38,653 bases of DNA, taken from assembly GCA_023489485.1 (NCBI GenBank), contig JAMDCU010000076.1, forward strand, positions 1 to 38,653, written 5' to 3'. Under the pieces are notes generated by a model that saw nothing but the letters and a program-made list of their open reading frames with translations, did not search any database and was not told where the DNA came from. Made by a program: the position numbers and the translations under genes. Shown here in pieces: positions 8,724 to 18,487 of this stretch (position 1 is the stretch's first letter; each line of letters begins with the position of its first letter). Source of the DNA: Chloroflexota bacterium. Its GTDB lineage: Bacteria > Chloroflexota > Anaerolineae > UBA4142.

Positions 8724-10000
8724 CTACCCGGGCCTCAGACGTTGCGAAATTGACCTTGTGCTCTCGGGTGCAAAAGCGGCGAAGATCAGACTCACCAGTA
8801 CCAATATGAACGCCGCTATGTACAGGGGAATGCTTGCCTCGGTCTGATCCATGATCCAGCCGGACATCACGGGTCCCAGGAAGAGACCAAGCGTGTGCCC
8901 ATACTGACCTGTGCTTGTAAGGTCGCTGGCATAGGCGGCGGGGGCGAGTCTCGAAATACCCTCGCCTACACCCAAAATACATGCGCTGAAAAAGAACCAA
9001 GTAATCGTAGACCCTAATCCGAACAACATCAGCCCCACCGCCATCACGATTGTACTCGGTACAATGACGGCGTTCCTTCCATATCGATCCGCCAAGGGTC
9101 CGGCGACGAACAGCGTGAGCATGTTGACAACCGTATCCAGAGTAAGAGCAAGGCCAATCTGCCCTTCGCTCAGACCCAGCTTTAGGCTGCCGAGAAGCGG
9201 AACGATTGTCCCACGCGCCCCGTTGCGCGCAAAAGCGGCAGAAAACGTCACCAGTACAATGAGAACAAATCCCGGCCGAGTGAGCAACCTAAAGACACTC
9301 GAAAGGCGACGCACAGCGGAGCGGATCCCTTGGTCAATGGCGCCGCTTCCCCAGCGGTTTTCCGCTTTGCCAAGCCAAATGGTTTCAGCGACGGCCCCCG
9401 CGCTCTCCCGCCCGCCCTGATCCTCACGCAAACCCCAGTGAGTCCACACCGCCGAAATTCCCGATAACAGTGCATAGATCCAGAAAGGAGCCTGGTAACC
9501 CCAGTTTTCCGCAGCCAATCCGCCCAGCGCAGGGCCAAAGCTCGCGCTCAGTAGGAAAGCACCTTGGTACCAGCCCATCATTCGCCCGCGGTTCGATACT
9601 ACTTCATCTTGGCTAGTGCCGCGAAGGCAGTGGTATTCTGTAGTGCTGAGCCTACCCCCTGCAAAATACGAAAAAGGAGAAGCTGCGAGAAATCATTCGT
9701 CCACCCAGCCCCGAGTGCGGATACGGCGATGACCAGACATGAGAGAACGAGCACCGGTCTAGACCCTACTCTGTCTCCGAGATGTCCGGCCGGAAGGTTG
9801 GTGAAAATGCGCGCCAGTCCTAAACCGCTAATCAGGAGACCCACTGATGCCAAGCTCACACCAAAGGTCCGCGCATAAATGGGCAAGATGGGGCTCATCA
9901 GATTTAGGCCCAGCCCAGAAATCATCGTAGTCCCACAGCGAACAACAAATGACCTGTTCGCGGGAATAGTTGCCATGATGCCTGGCGCACGGCTCATCAC
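8724..10000 (-). pseudogene. Second MFS transporter, split by a single frameshift
   Basis: N-terminal ORF 9599-10000 (SPILPIYARTFGVSLASVGLLISGLGLARIFTNLPAGHLGDRVGSRP) and C-terminal ORF 8724-9581 (MMGWYQGAFLLSASFGPALGGLAAE...) join if one base is restored near 9612. Confidence 0.75.
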
Positions 10001-10111
10001 GAATCCTTTGTTCCGACAGTCGACAGCATTCTCTTGGACGCCTATGCCTCATCACACCAGACAAGGATGTACTTTTTCTGTTGTCTGGGGACCACCGCCA
10101 AGCTGAACGGG

Positions 10112-10990
10112 TTATTGGGAGTCCAGTCTTTTCAAAAGCAAGGCATACTCCTCTTCCACCTCCTTTTGTACCAGTTCCAGTTCTTCGGGCGTGATTCCGG
10201 CAAAGCGACCTTGGAGCTTGAGGTATTCGGCGACGGGCTGGGGTTTGCCCACCGGAACCGTGATTCTTCCTTTGACCCTGTCGACAATCTCATATAGCGG
10301 CCAGCTTCGTGTTCGGACGGCGGCCCGGGCGATCTCGACGCTCTTTTCTGGCTCGAACCCCCATCCTGGTGGACAGGGCGAGTGAATATGAATATAGGCC
10401 GGGCCGCCACTCGCTTTGGCCTTTCCGACTTTCTTCCGCAAATCCTCGACATATCCGATGGAGGCAGTCGCCGCATAAGGGATGCCATGCGCCGCCACAA
10501 TCTGCAGCATGTCTTTTCGGCGTGCCGTCTTGCCGGCCGGAGTGGTCGTGGTCCACGCCTGATGTGGCGTCGAACCGCTTCCCTGGATGCCCGTGTTCAT
10601 GTACGCCTCGTTATCATAGCAGACATAGAGAATACGGTCGCCCCGCTCGAATGCACCCGACAAGGACTGTAGACCGATATCCACCGTGGCACCGTCACCT
10701 GCAAATCCCAGCACGTTGATGTCACTTCTTCCCTGCATCTCAAAACCCGCTTTGATACCGGCCGCATACGCCGCCGTGTTCTCCAAGTTCCCCTGGAGTC
10801 CAGGTATTCTCAGCGCCGTCTCACTGCCAAAGCCCGAAAATAGAGCAGCGCAACCGGGGGGAATCACAATCACCGTGTTCCGGCCGAGCACGTCCACGAC
10901 GACGCGAATCGCCAGTTCCAGCCCACAACCTGCACACGCACTCACCCCATGAGCCACGAAACCTTTGGCACGTGTTTTGATCTCCAGCAT
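10112..10990 (-). CDS. porB: 2-oxoacid:ferredoxin oxidoreductase beta subunit (POR set 1)
   Basis: ACAGCGLELAIR and TPP motif GDGATVDIGLQSLSGAFERGDRILYVCYDNEAYMNTGIQ. Start 10990 overlaps the porA stop (TAATG). Confidence 0.9.
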   Translation of the reverse strand: MLEIKTRAKGFVAHGVSACAGCGLELAIRVVVDVLGRNTVIVIPPGCAALFSGFGSETALRIPGLQGNLENTAAYAAGIKAGFEMQGRSDINVLGFAGDGATVDIGLQSLSGAFERGDRILYVCYDNEAYMNTGIQGSGSTPHQAWTTTTPAGKTARRKDMLQIVAAHGIPYAATASIGYVEDLRKKVGKAKASGGPAYIHIHSPCPPGWGFEPEKSVEIARAAVRTRSWPLYEIVDRVKGRITVPVGKPQPVAEYLKLQGRFAGITPEELELVQKEVEEEYALLLKRLDSQ

Positions 10991-12186
10991 TATGACTGGA
11001 CCTCCCGAATGAACAAGGCGTTCTCTCGGACATCCAACCACCTTGCCCCCGATTCCAGTTCCTCTTGGCTGAGGAGCGCATAAAAGGCATTGGCAATACT
11101 TTCGACCGGCACATCCCTGCCGCCCAAGCCCGCGACAAATCCATGGATTTGCGTTGTGCCCGACTCTTTGCAGGCGGCGAGAACCTCGGCACAGACCGGA
11201 CCGGTTTCAGCCCCGAGGTTCGCGGAGCGATCGATGACACCGACACGAGGAACCTTCTTGAGGCATTTCCGGATCTCCGCCGCGGGAAAGGGCCGAAAGG
11301 AAATTATCTTGAGCACACCGACGCGGGCTCCTTTGGCTCTTAATTCGTCGACTGCACACTTGGCAGTACCGGACATCGAACCAAGCGTGATGAGGACGGC
11401 TTCGGCATCTTCGCAAGCATATGCCTCGACCGCGGAGTAACTCCTCCCAAATCGTCGGCCGAAATCCTCGAACACTTCAGAAACAACCGACCGCGCCGCT
11501 TCGAAAGCCTGCTGCTGCTGATAACGCATTTCCATGAAATCAGACGAAGGGGTCAGGTCGTTGATGAAGATGGGATGATCAGGGTCGAGGACGAGATTGT
11601 GCGGCTGGTAACGGGGCAGGAAATCATCGACATCGCTCTCCTCGGGGACCGATACGGCGTCGGTACGATGCGAGAGAAAAAACCCGTCGAGGCAGATCAT
11701 GGCGGGCAACTGGACCCGCTCGTCCTCGCCGATCCTATAGGCAGCCAAGGTCAGATCCAGAACTGCTTGTGCGTCTTCGGCGAAGAACTGTAGCCATCCC
11801 GAATCCCGCTCGGCCATACTGTCCTGGTGGTCGCACCAGAGGCTCCAGGGACTGACGAGGGCCCGGTTCACCACCGGCATGATAATCGGCACTCGGCACC
11901 CTGCTGCGACGCCCAAAACCTCGTGCATGAGCGCCAACCCGACCGACGAAGTCGCCGTCGCTGCGCGCACACCTGTAAGCTGGGCGCCGATGGCGCAAGA
12001 CAGCGCAGAATGCTCCGATTCCACCCGGATGTATTTCGCGTGCAGTCTCCCTTCCGCTACATAGTTGGCCAATTGTTCCGCAATGGGACTCTGCGGCGTG
12101 ATGGGATACGCGGAAATCACCTGGACTCGTGCCAGTCTCAGTGCTTCGCTCGCGGCACCATTGCCGTCTAGCATCATCCGGGGCAT
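10990..12186 (-). CDS. porA: 2-oxoacid:ferredoxin oxidoreductase alpha subunit (POR set 1)
   Basis: VISAYPITPQSPIAEQLANYVAEG...YIRVESEHSALSCAIGAQLTGVRAATATSSVGLALMHE, classic PorA N-terminal domain. Confidence 0.9.
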   Translation of the reverse strand: MPRMMLDGNGAASEALRLARVQVISAYPITPQSPIAEQLANYVAEGRLHAKYIRVESEHSALSCAIGAQLTGVRAATATSSVGLALMHEVLGVAAGCRVPIIMPVVNRALVSPWSLWCDHQDSMAERDSGWLQFFAEDAQAVLDLTLAAYRIGEDERVQLPAMICLDGFFLSHRTDAVSVPEESDVDDFLPRYQPHNLVLDPDHPIFINDLTPSSDFMEMRYQQQQAFEAARSVVSEVFEDFGRRFGRSYSAVEAYACEDAEAVLITLGSMSGTAKCAVDELRAKGARVGVLKIISFRPFPAAEIRKCLKKVPRVGVIDRSANLGAETGPVCAEVLAACKESGTTQIHGFVAGLGGRDVPVESIANAFYALLSQEELESGARWLDVRENALFIREVQS

Positions 12187-12188
12187 GC

Positions 12189-13097
12189 TTATTCACCTCT
12201 CTCGGGGACCATGGCGATACATCTCTTGGGGCATACGTTGGCACAGATTCCACAACCCTTGCAGTAGGCATAATCAAAACTAATGTCTTTACGGGGCGCA
12301 GAGCGTGTCACCGTGACGGTATCCACAGGACAATACTTCTCACAGATCTGGCAGAAGCTGCATTCTTGAAGGTTTACCACGGGGCGAACATTGCGCCATG
12401 AACCCGTGTTGGTGCTGGCGAAGACCGTGGCCACTGGTCCAAGAAGATATTTCCGTGTCTCGGGCTCTCCACTACTCATCGAACCGGAACGTGGGGGTCG
12501 CTCTGAGTGCAGCGTGTTCAAGAATCTCTTCTCTGTGCCCGGCGATTCTCTGTGGAGGGGGACAGCTTCTTGGAGTTGATCGTAGGCTCGCTGGGCGGCC
12601 TCGGCGTTCAGAGTTCCGGACTTGAACGTTTTGTCTATCGAGGCTTTCACCGACTCGATCTTGACGAGACCCGCTCCAGCCATTGCCCCCAGCATAGCCG
12701 CGTTCGGGATATCTCGCTTGATGGTTTCGAAAGAAATCCTGTGTGCGTCGACGAAATATGTCCGATGGTTCCGGAAAGGCATACTCTCGTCGAGGCTCGC
12801 CGCATTCACGATGAACACGGTCTTTTCATCGGTACCCGCCATGATGTCCACGCCCTTTTCAACCACGGCGACGTCGAAGAGAATCACATAGTTCGGCGTG
12901 TAGACAAAGGATTTGGATTTGATGGGACATGCATCGATGATCACATCGGCATAGACGGGAGCGCCCCGGCGCTCGTGGCCGTACGCGGGAATGGCCTGCG
13001 CAAACCTGTTCTCGACGATACCGACCGCTTCGGAAAAGATTTTGGCCGCAGTGACCACTCCCTGGCCCCCCAATCCGTGCATCTTGATCTGCTCCAA
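12189..13097 (-). CDS. 2-oxoacid:ferredoxin oxidoreductase gamma-delta fusion (POR set 1)
   Basis: Gamma domain (MHGLGGQGVVTAAKIFSEA...IPAYGHERRGAPVYADV) followed by a 2x[4Fe-4S] ferredoxin domain (CSFCQICEKYCPVD...CKGCGICANVCPKR). TTG start with GGAGG upstream. Confidence 0.88.
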   Translation of the reverse strand: MEQIKMHGLGGQGVVTAAKIFSEAVGIVENRFAQAIPAYGHERRGAPVYADVIIDACPIKSKSFVYTPNYVILFDVAVVEKGVDIMAGTDEKTVFIVNAASLDESMPFRNHRTYFVDAHRISFETIKRDIPNAAMLGAMAGAGLVKIESVKASIDKTFKSGTLNAEAAQRAYDQLQEAVPLHRESPGTEKRFLNTLHSERPPRSGSMSSGEPETRKYLLGPVATVFASTNTGSWRNVRPVVNLQECSFCQICEKYCPVDTVTVTRSAPRKDISFDYAYCKGCGICANVCPKRCIAMVPERGE

Positions 13098-13165
13098 TGG
13101 CTATTCCTCCCCTTGGAATCGGTACCCCGATAAGGCCGGCCGCCGCGTTCAGTTTTCCTCGGCGG

Positions 13166-13651
13166 TCATTGCTCCGCACTGTGTGTTTCGATGAGCACTG
13201 GATCTCCGCTCTTTATTGGACCGGGCTGGAGCACGCACGCGTAGACGCGGGCCCATCCCTTATGAGTGGTCTGCGAGACTCTGCCGGGATTCCTGCCTGC
13301 AAAAAACGATGTGATGGTGTCACAGGGCGAAGTAAAACGCGTGACCAGTACCTGCACCTGATTGCCCAGACGAAGGCGCACCCCAGGGATCACGCGCGGC
13401 CAGTCGAGATCTGCCACAGTGATGTTTTCGCCCAGCGCCCCGGGGAAAACCGGATGCCCTTCCGCCTGCAAACCGAGGATGCATTCGAGGGAATATAGAC
13501 AGAGGGCGCGTTCGGGTCCCCCATGTTTGTCAGGATGCGCGGATCGATCCCCTTCGATCCCAAGCAACCCGACTTGGCGCTGGAGAATTGGACACTTGGG
13601 CACGCCTCCATCCGAGACATTGATTTGAAAGATATAACCTGATGATTTCAT
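13166..13651 (-). CDS. MOSC-domain protein
   Basis: INVSDGGVPKCPILQRQVGLLGIEGDRSAHPDKHGGPERALCLYSLE...GALGENITVADLDW is characteristic of stand-alone MOSC proteins. Confidence 0.8.
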   Translation of the reverse strand: MKSSGYIFQINVSDGGVPKCPILQRQVGLLGIEGDRSAHPDKHGGPERALCLYSLECILGLQAEGHPVFPGALGENITVADLDWPRVIPGVRLRLGNQVQVLVTRFTSPCDTITSFFAGRNPGRVSQTTHKGWARVYACVLQPGPIKSGDPVLIETHSAEQ

Positions 13652-13668
13652 ACGTATCCTTACTTCTC

Positions 13669-13713
13669 AAAAAGCTGGGGTGGCGCGGCGGACAAACACC
13701 ACGCCACCCCAGC
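13669..13713 (-). terminator. Rho-independent terminator
   Basis: 12-bp perfect stem (gctggggtggcg 13674-13685 / cgccaccccagc 13702-13713), followed on the minus strand by TTTTTGAG. It lies between the permease and MOSC genes. Confidence 0.8.
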
Positions 13714-13788
13714 GAGCCTCGATTCACCATTGCTGCTCAGGTTCCGCCTATGCAGGCATATCAGCCAAGCCCTTTGAGGACGGTGCGA

Positions 13789-14718
13789 TCAGTAGCGTTC
13801 TCTCAATCGCGGGTTGATGACCTCCTCGTAAGCTCGCGTGACCATGTACGTGGCAATCACAAAGAGCGACAAAGCGATACCAGGCGGCAGGACCCACCAC
13901 CATGCCTGCCGAGTGGCCCCCGAAGCAAACGCCCCGTTCAACATCTGGCCCCAGGTGGGAGTCAAAGGATCGCCAAACCCCAAAAAGCTCAACGCCGCCT
14001 CCAGCAACACGCCCGAGGCGACGCCGAGGGCGACATAGAGGAAAGTCAGTGGCAAGACATTCGGTCCGATGTGAAGGTATATGATGCGCAGATGGCTGGC
14101 TCCTGCCGCCCTCGCCGCTAGGATAAATGGACGCTCTTTCAGGCTCAAGGTCTGTGAGCGAACGACGCGTGCAGTGGTTCGCCATAGGAACAAAACAATC
14201 ACTAGGATCACATTTTGCAGGCTCGATCCGGCAACGGCCAAGAGAATCAGGGCAAAGGGCAGGAACGGGATTCCGAAACAGACATCGGTCAGTCGCATCA
14301 AGATCTGGTCCACCCAGCCGCCAAAGTAGCCGGAGATCAATCCAACATTGGTGCCGATAAGTACGCTCCCCAAAGCCGACAGCCCACCCACCGCGAAAGC
14401 CGTCGGGAACCCCAAAATCAACTGGCTAAAGACATCGTAGCCAATGTTGTTGGTTCCTAACCAATGTGCCGAACTGGGCGGATCGAGCCGGAGGACGGCC
14501 CCATTCGCTCGATACATGACGTCAAACGGTTTGTAGGGCGCGAGCCAGGGAGCAAACAACGCAACGAGGGCAAACCCGACCAGCAAGATTAAGCCGAGCG
14601 CACCCAACCGATCGCTGGTGATCGTCTTGAGTGTTCCGAGAAAGCTCTGCCCGACACTCTTTAGAATTCTTAACCCATTTCCGAGGAGATCGGGTTGCCT
14701 CTGTTCGACAATTTCCAC
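13789..14718 (-). CDS. ABC transporter permease, DppC/OppC type
   Basis: APYKPFDVMYR...PPSSAHWLGTNNIGYDVFSQLILG...EAALSFLGFGDPLTPTWGQMLNGA. Confidence 0.88.
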   Translation of the reverse strand: MEIVEQRQPDLLGNGLRILKSVGQSFLGTLKTITSDRLGALGLILLVGFALVALFAPWLAPYKPFDVMYRANGAVLRLDPPSSAHWLGTNNIGYDVFSQLILGFPTAFAVGGLSALGSVLIGTNVGLISGYFGGWVDQILMRLTDVCFGIPFLPFALILLAVAGSSLQNVILVIVLFLWRTTARVVRSQTLSLKERPFILAARAAGASHLRIIYLHIGPNVLPLTFLYVALGVASGVLLEAALSFLGFGDPLTPTWGQMLNGAFASGATRQAWWWVLPPGIALSLFVIATYMVTRAYEEVINPRLRERY

Positions 14719-14742
14719 GTTGTATCTCCTTTTTTACCCTGA

Positions 14743-15717
14743 TTAGTATTTGACCCGCGGATCAAGATAACCATAGAGCACATCCACGACCAGGTTCATG
14801 CTCACGACCACCAGCGCGGTCAGGAAGAAACCGGCCTGAGCCACGGGATAATCATGATCCATCAGTGACGTGACGATTTGACGACCAATGCCGGGCCAGG
14901 CGAAGATGGTTTCAATCAAGACTTGGCCCTCAAACAAAAAGGCAGATATGACGGCAATATACGTGATGAGGGGCAGAATCGCGTTCCGAATGGCATGACG
15001 GATGACCTGCGGCTCGGATAGTCCTTTCGCCCAGAGCGTCTCGAAAAAGTCCTCGCCCTTTACTTCGATGATACTGGTCCGCATGAGGAGAAAAGATTCG
15101 TTAGCTCCTCTCAACACAAGCACGATCGTCGGCAGAATCAGGTGACGGAGAAAATCAAGAGAGAAAATTTCCTGCAAGAAAGGCAGGTTGGTGCCCGCCT
15201 CGACCATGCCGCCTGAAGGGAACCAACGTAGATTGTAGGAGAATATCATGAGCACGATGATAGCAAGGAAGAAGGAAGGCACCGCGCGCGTCGCGAGCGA
15301 CACGATGGCGCTGATTTGTTCAAATCTCGAGCCTCTGCGCCAACCGGCGACCGCGCCCCACACTGCGCCCAATACCACCATCAGTACCACTGAAGGTCCC
15401 ATCATCACGATGGTGTTTAGGAGTTTGTCTATGATGATCGGCCTGACACTGATTCCCTGAGTAAAAGATTGGCCAAACTGAAACGTGACCAAATTCCACA
15501 GGTATCGGAGATACTGGATATAGATCGGGTCATTGAGGCCCCACAACTCGCGCTGTCTTTGGATGGCAGCGGGATCACTCCAGACCGCTTCATTGATAAA
15601 CATCTGTGTGGGATCCCCGGGGACAAGTCGGACGATCAGGAACAACAGGGTTACGATGGCGAATAAGGTGAACAGCGTCGCCGCGAACCTTATCAGCAAA
15701 AAACGCTTCAATCCCAT
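14743..15717 (-). CDS. ABC transporter permease, DppB/OppB type
   Basis: LLFLIVRLVPGDPTQMFINEAVW...FEGQVLIETIFAWPGIGRQIVTSLMDHDYPVAQAGFF. Confidence 0.88.
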   Translation of the reverse strand: MGLKRFLLIRFAATLFTLFAIVTLLFLIVRLVPGDPTQMFINEAVWSDPAAIQRQRELWGLNDPIYIQYLRYLWNLVTFQFGQSFTQGISVRPIIIDKLLNTIVMMGPSVVLMVVLGAVWGAVAGWRRGSRFEQISAIVSLATRAVPSFFLAIIVLMIFSYNLRWFPSGGMVEAGTNLPFLQEIFSLDFLRHLILPTIVLVLRGANESFLLMRTSIIEVKGEDFFETLWAKGLSEPQVIRHAIRNAILPLITYIAVISAFLFEGQVLIETIFAWPGIGRQIVTSLMDHDYPVAQAGFFLTALVVVSMNLVVDVLYGYLDPRVKY

Positions 15718-15754
15718 AAGCCCTTCTCCTGCAAGTCAGGCGGCCGAGTGGCGA

Positions 15755-17116
15755 TCAGCAACAGTCCCGGAGTCGGTCCGTGCCGACCATCATCTGGAAG
15801 AGTTCGTCCAGGTCAGCCAAGTGCTCAAGGTCATCTACGAGTTGAATCGCCCGTTCCACTTGTTCAGTATTCATGACCCGTCTGGCGATATCGCGGAACT
15901 TGAGCAGCACCGCCTCTCGGGACGAAAGCGTAACCGGCTTGCCGAGGTGAATCATTGGACTGTCCGAAGAGGCTTGGAAGATACGATCGTCATCCATTCG
16001 CACCGTTACAGTTACCCCGCTCTCAGGATGGCTGTCCAATCTTATCTTTGACAGCAGCAACTCCATGTCAGGCCGAAAGCGGCGCTCGTCGCGAAATGTA
16101 TCTAGACGAATGTGCCCATCCAGAAGGGCGGCGGCGAGACAATATTGGTAACTGAACTTGCCTTCCAGGCCAGTGCTTGGACGCGGACGATTGCTAATCG
16201 CCCGCAGAGGCATATTCGCAGGACATTGCAGAACGACTTCGGAGATGTGCGAGGCGTCAAGGCGATGCTCGCGCCGCAGTTCTAGTCCGAGTTCGATAAC
16301 CGCATGAGTGTCTCCCCGCGCCGGGTAGAACTTAATAACAAAACCGGGGCTGACCATGCGATAGGTCGGCAGGCACACGGTTTTTGCCGCTCCCCAGTCG
16401 TACTCGTCGGCATGGTCCTGGTAATACGCCTTGACCCAGCCACGCTCGCCTTCTATCGCTTGTTCGTTCGCGGTGAAACCTTCCGCCGCGAGGAGCGCCG
16501 CTTCAACTCCCATACGAGCTGCATTTCCGCAGTGACTGGACTTGCACATCGTCCCGATATTGGCGATCAGTCCGCCGCCGCGACTGGCGGCCATACCCAA
16601 AGCCCACTGCGTCTGCTCAAGGTTCAGACCGAGTAGCCGCGCCGAGCACGCAGCGGCTCCAATGGGACCAACCACTCCGGGCGGATGGAAGTGCAGGTCT
16701 TGGTGTGTTTGTTCGAGCCTCTCTGCGCCGTACCGCAAGCGAGCCTGCACTTCGTAGCCGACCACCAGAGCCACTAGCGCCTCCTTCCCCGGTCTATGCA
16801 TGAGCTCGCATACCGCGAGAATCGCAGGCAGCACCGGGGAGGTGGCGTGAGTAGGCGGGCGCATCAGCGGCTCGTAGTCCAACACGTGAGCCGAGATGCC
16901 GTTGATAAAAGCGGCCATCGGGGGAGAGGTCTTGTAGCCCAGGCCGAAAACAGAGCAAACAGGATGTCCACCCATCTTCTGCGCATACCGAGAAGCGAGA
17001 GCAGGAGCCTCTTCTTTGGAGCCAGCGAGGAGAACACCGATACCGTCCAGGAAGTAAAGCTTGGCTAGGTCGCGAACATCTTGAGGCAGTTCCTCAATTG
17101 CGGTCTCTAGTGCCAA
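15755..17116 (-). CDS. MmgE/PrpD family protein (2-methylcitrate dehydratase-like)
   Basis: LYFLDGIGVLLAGSKEE...AAFINGISAHVLDYEPLM...PPTHATSPVLPAILA...KSSHCGNAARMGVEAALLAAEGFTANEQAIEGERGW. Confidence 0.88.
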   Translation of the reverse strand: MALETAIEELPQDVRDLAKLYFLDGIGVLLAGSKEEAPALASRYAQKMGGHPVCSVFGLGYKTSPPMAAFINGISAHVLDYEPLMRPPTHATSPVLPAILAVCELMHRPGKEALVALVVGYEVQARLRYGAERLEQTHQDLHFHPPGVVGPIGAAACSARLLGLNLEQTQWALGMAASRGGGLIANIGTMCKSSHCGNAARMGVEAALLAAEGFTANEQAIEGERGWVKAYYQDHADEYDWGAAKTVCLPTYRMVSPGFVIKFYPARGDTHAVIELGLELRREHRLDASHISEVVLQCPANMPLRAISNRPRPSTGLEGKFSYQYCLAAALLDGHIRLDTFRDERRFRPDMELLLSKIRLDSHPESGVTVTVRMDDDRIFQASSDSPMIHLGKPVTLSSREAVLLKFRDIARRVMNTEQVERAIQLVDDLEHLADLDELFQMMVGTDRLRDCC

Positions 17117-17175
17117 GCGGGCGTAGACCTCTGTCGTGTTGATTTTCGTTCCCCCTGATCAGAGTGGCAGGCGAA

Positions 17176-18462
17176 CTAAGATTTCGATGCCGCTTTCCGC
17201 TTCAACGCACCCGCACAGATTTTCTTGAATTCCGGCTCGGATAGGTATCCCTTTTTGCTACTCCTGATCTCTTTCAAAGCGCGGCGTCGGACTCGCTCGA
17301 TATCCTGCACGGAATACTGAAAGCCCCAATCGTCCAATTGGATCTCAATCGCGCCGCCGTACATTGTGGTAGTCCCAAAGATCTTGGTGTAGTGACGCCC
17401 AACCGTTTCGGGCACGTAGGGCACGTACGCTTCCGGTGTGCCGCCGACGATCGCGGCATGCATGGAGCGATGATGTCCGGCAGATTCTTCCATGAACGAA
17501 TTCTGACCAACGATGGCTTTGTGCGGCTGACACTTGACGCCGCTTTTTTTCGCCACGAACTTGGAGAGCTCATAGAGCCTGTCCAATTTGATGCCCGTGT
17601 TCACGCCGTAGAGGATTTCGAGCGCGCTGACCACTTCTTCGAAGGAAGCATTGCCTCCGCGGTCACCCAGCCCATTAACCACCAGATCGCACCATTCTGC
17701 TCCGCCCTCAATGCCCGCCAGAGTATTCGCGGTGGCCATGCCGAAATCGTTGTGGACGTGGATTAACACCGGAGTCTTACCCACCGCCTGCTTCACTTGA
17801 CTGACCAAGTGACGAATCGAAGCCGGTAAGCCCACGCCGAGACTATCGTAAATCTGAGTTCGATCCACTCCGGCATCCGCGGCAGCCTTGTGAAACCGTT
17901 TGAGCGTGTCCAGGTACGTCCGGGTCTGGTTAGGCCAGCCGAAGCCTACAGTCGCACCTTGGTTCTTAGCGTACTGGACAGTCTCCCCGATGATCGCCTC
18001 GACCTTTTCTTTGCTGAATTCGCCGCCAAAATCGGACCAAGTATCTTCCCGCGAGAAACTTAGAGAAAGGGTGAGATGGTCAAGCCCGAGATCAATTCGC
18101 CTCTTGATGTCGTCCTTCCACGTGCTCGCCTCATATGGTGGAGTCCGAAAGTAGATGTAGGATTTGCGGCACTTGATACCGGCGCGCTTAAACTCCTTCG
18201 TCACCTCAGCGCTTTCCTCGAGCGAACTCGCCATCGGCATTTCCAATTCCGCGACGCCGATATCCTGCAACCTGACACCGATCTCGACTCGGTCCTTCAG
18301 ATCGAAAACCACGCCGGGTGTCTCTTCGCCTTCGCGTAACGTGTCATCTTTGACACATACCTGTCGCGGGAGACCCACCATCCCGCCGCGAACATTCTCG
18401 TGCCAATTATGGGGAGACGTGTACCATCTTCCCGGAACATGCCACGGTCGTTCACTCGCCAT
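17176..18462 (-). CDS. HMGL-like/homocitrate-synthase/isopropylmalate-synthase family protein
   Basis: VCVKDDTLREGEETPGVVFDLKDRVEIGVRLQDIGVAELE...IHVHNDFGMATANTLAGIEGGAEWCDLVVNGLGDRGGNASFEEVV. AAGGAGG upstream of the ATG. Confidence 0.88.
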   Translation of the reverse strand: MASERPWHVPGRWYTSPHNWHENVRGGMVGLPRQVCVKDDTLREGEETPGVVFDLKDRVEIGVRLQDIGVAELEMPMASSLEESAEVTKEFKRAGIKCRKSYIYFRTPPYEASTWKDDIKRRIDLGLDHLTLSLSFSREDTWSDFGGEFSKEKVEAIIGETVQYAKNQGATVGFGWPNQTRTYLDTLKRFHKAAADAGVDRTQIYDSLGVGLPASIRHLVSQVKQAVGKTPVLIHVHNDFGMATANTLAGIEGGAEWCDLVVNGLGDRGGNASFEEVVSALEILYGVNTGIKLDRLYELSKFVAKKSGVKCQPHKAIVGQNSFMEESAGHHRSMHAAIVGGTPEAYVPYVPETVGRHYTKIFGTTTMYGGAIEIQLDDWGFQYSVQDIERVRRRALKEIRSSKKGYLSEPEFKKICAGALKRKAASKS

Positions 18463-18487
18463 GAATCGCCTCCTTCGAGGGTGATTG

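Noticed and set aside
13674-13713. Inverted repeat as a transposon end
   Set aside because: It is followed by a T-run on the minus strand directly downstream of a minus-strand gene, which fits an intrinsic terminator better.
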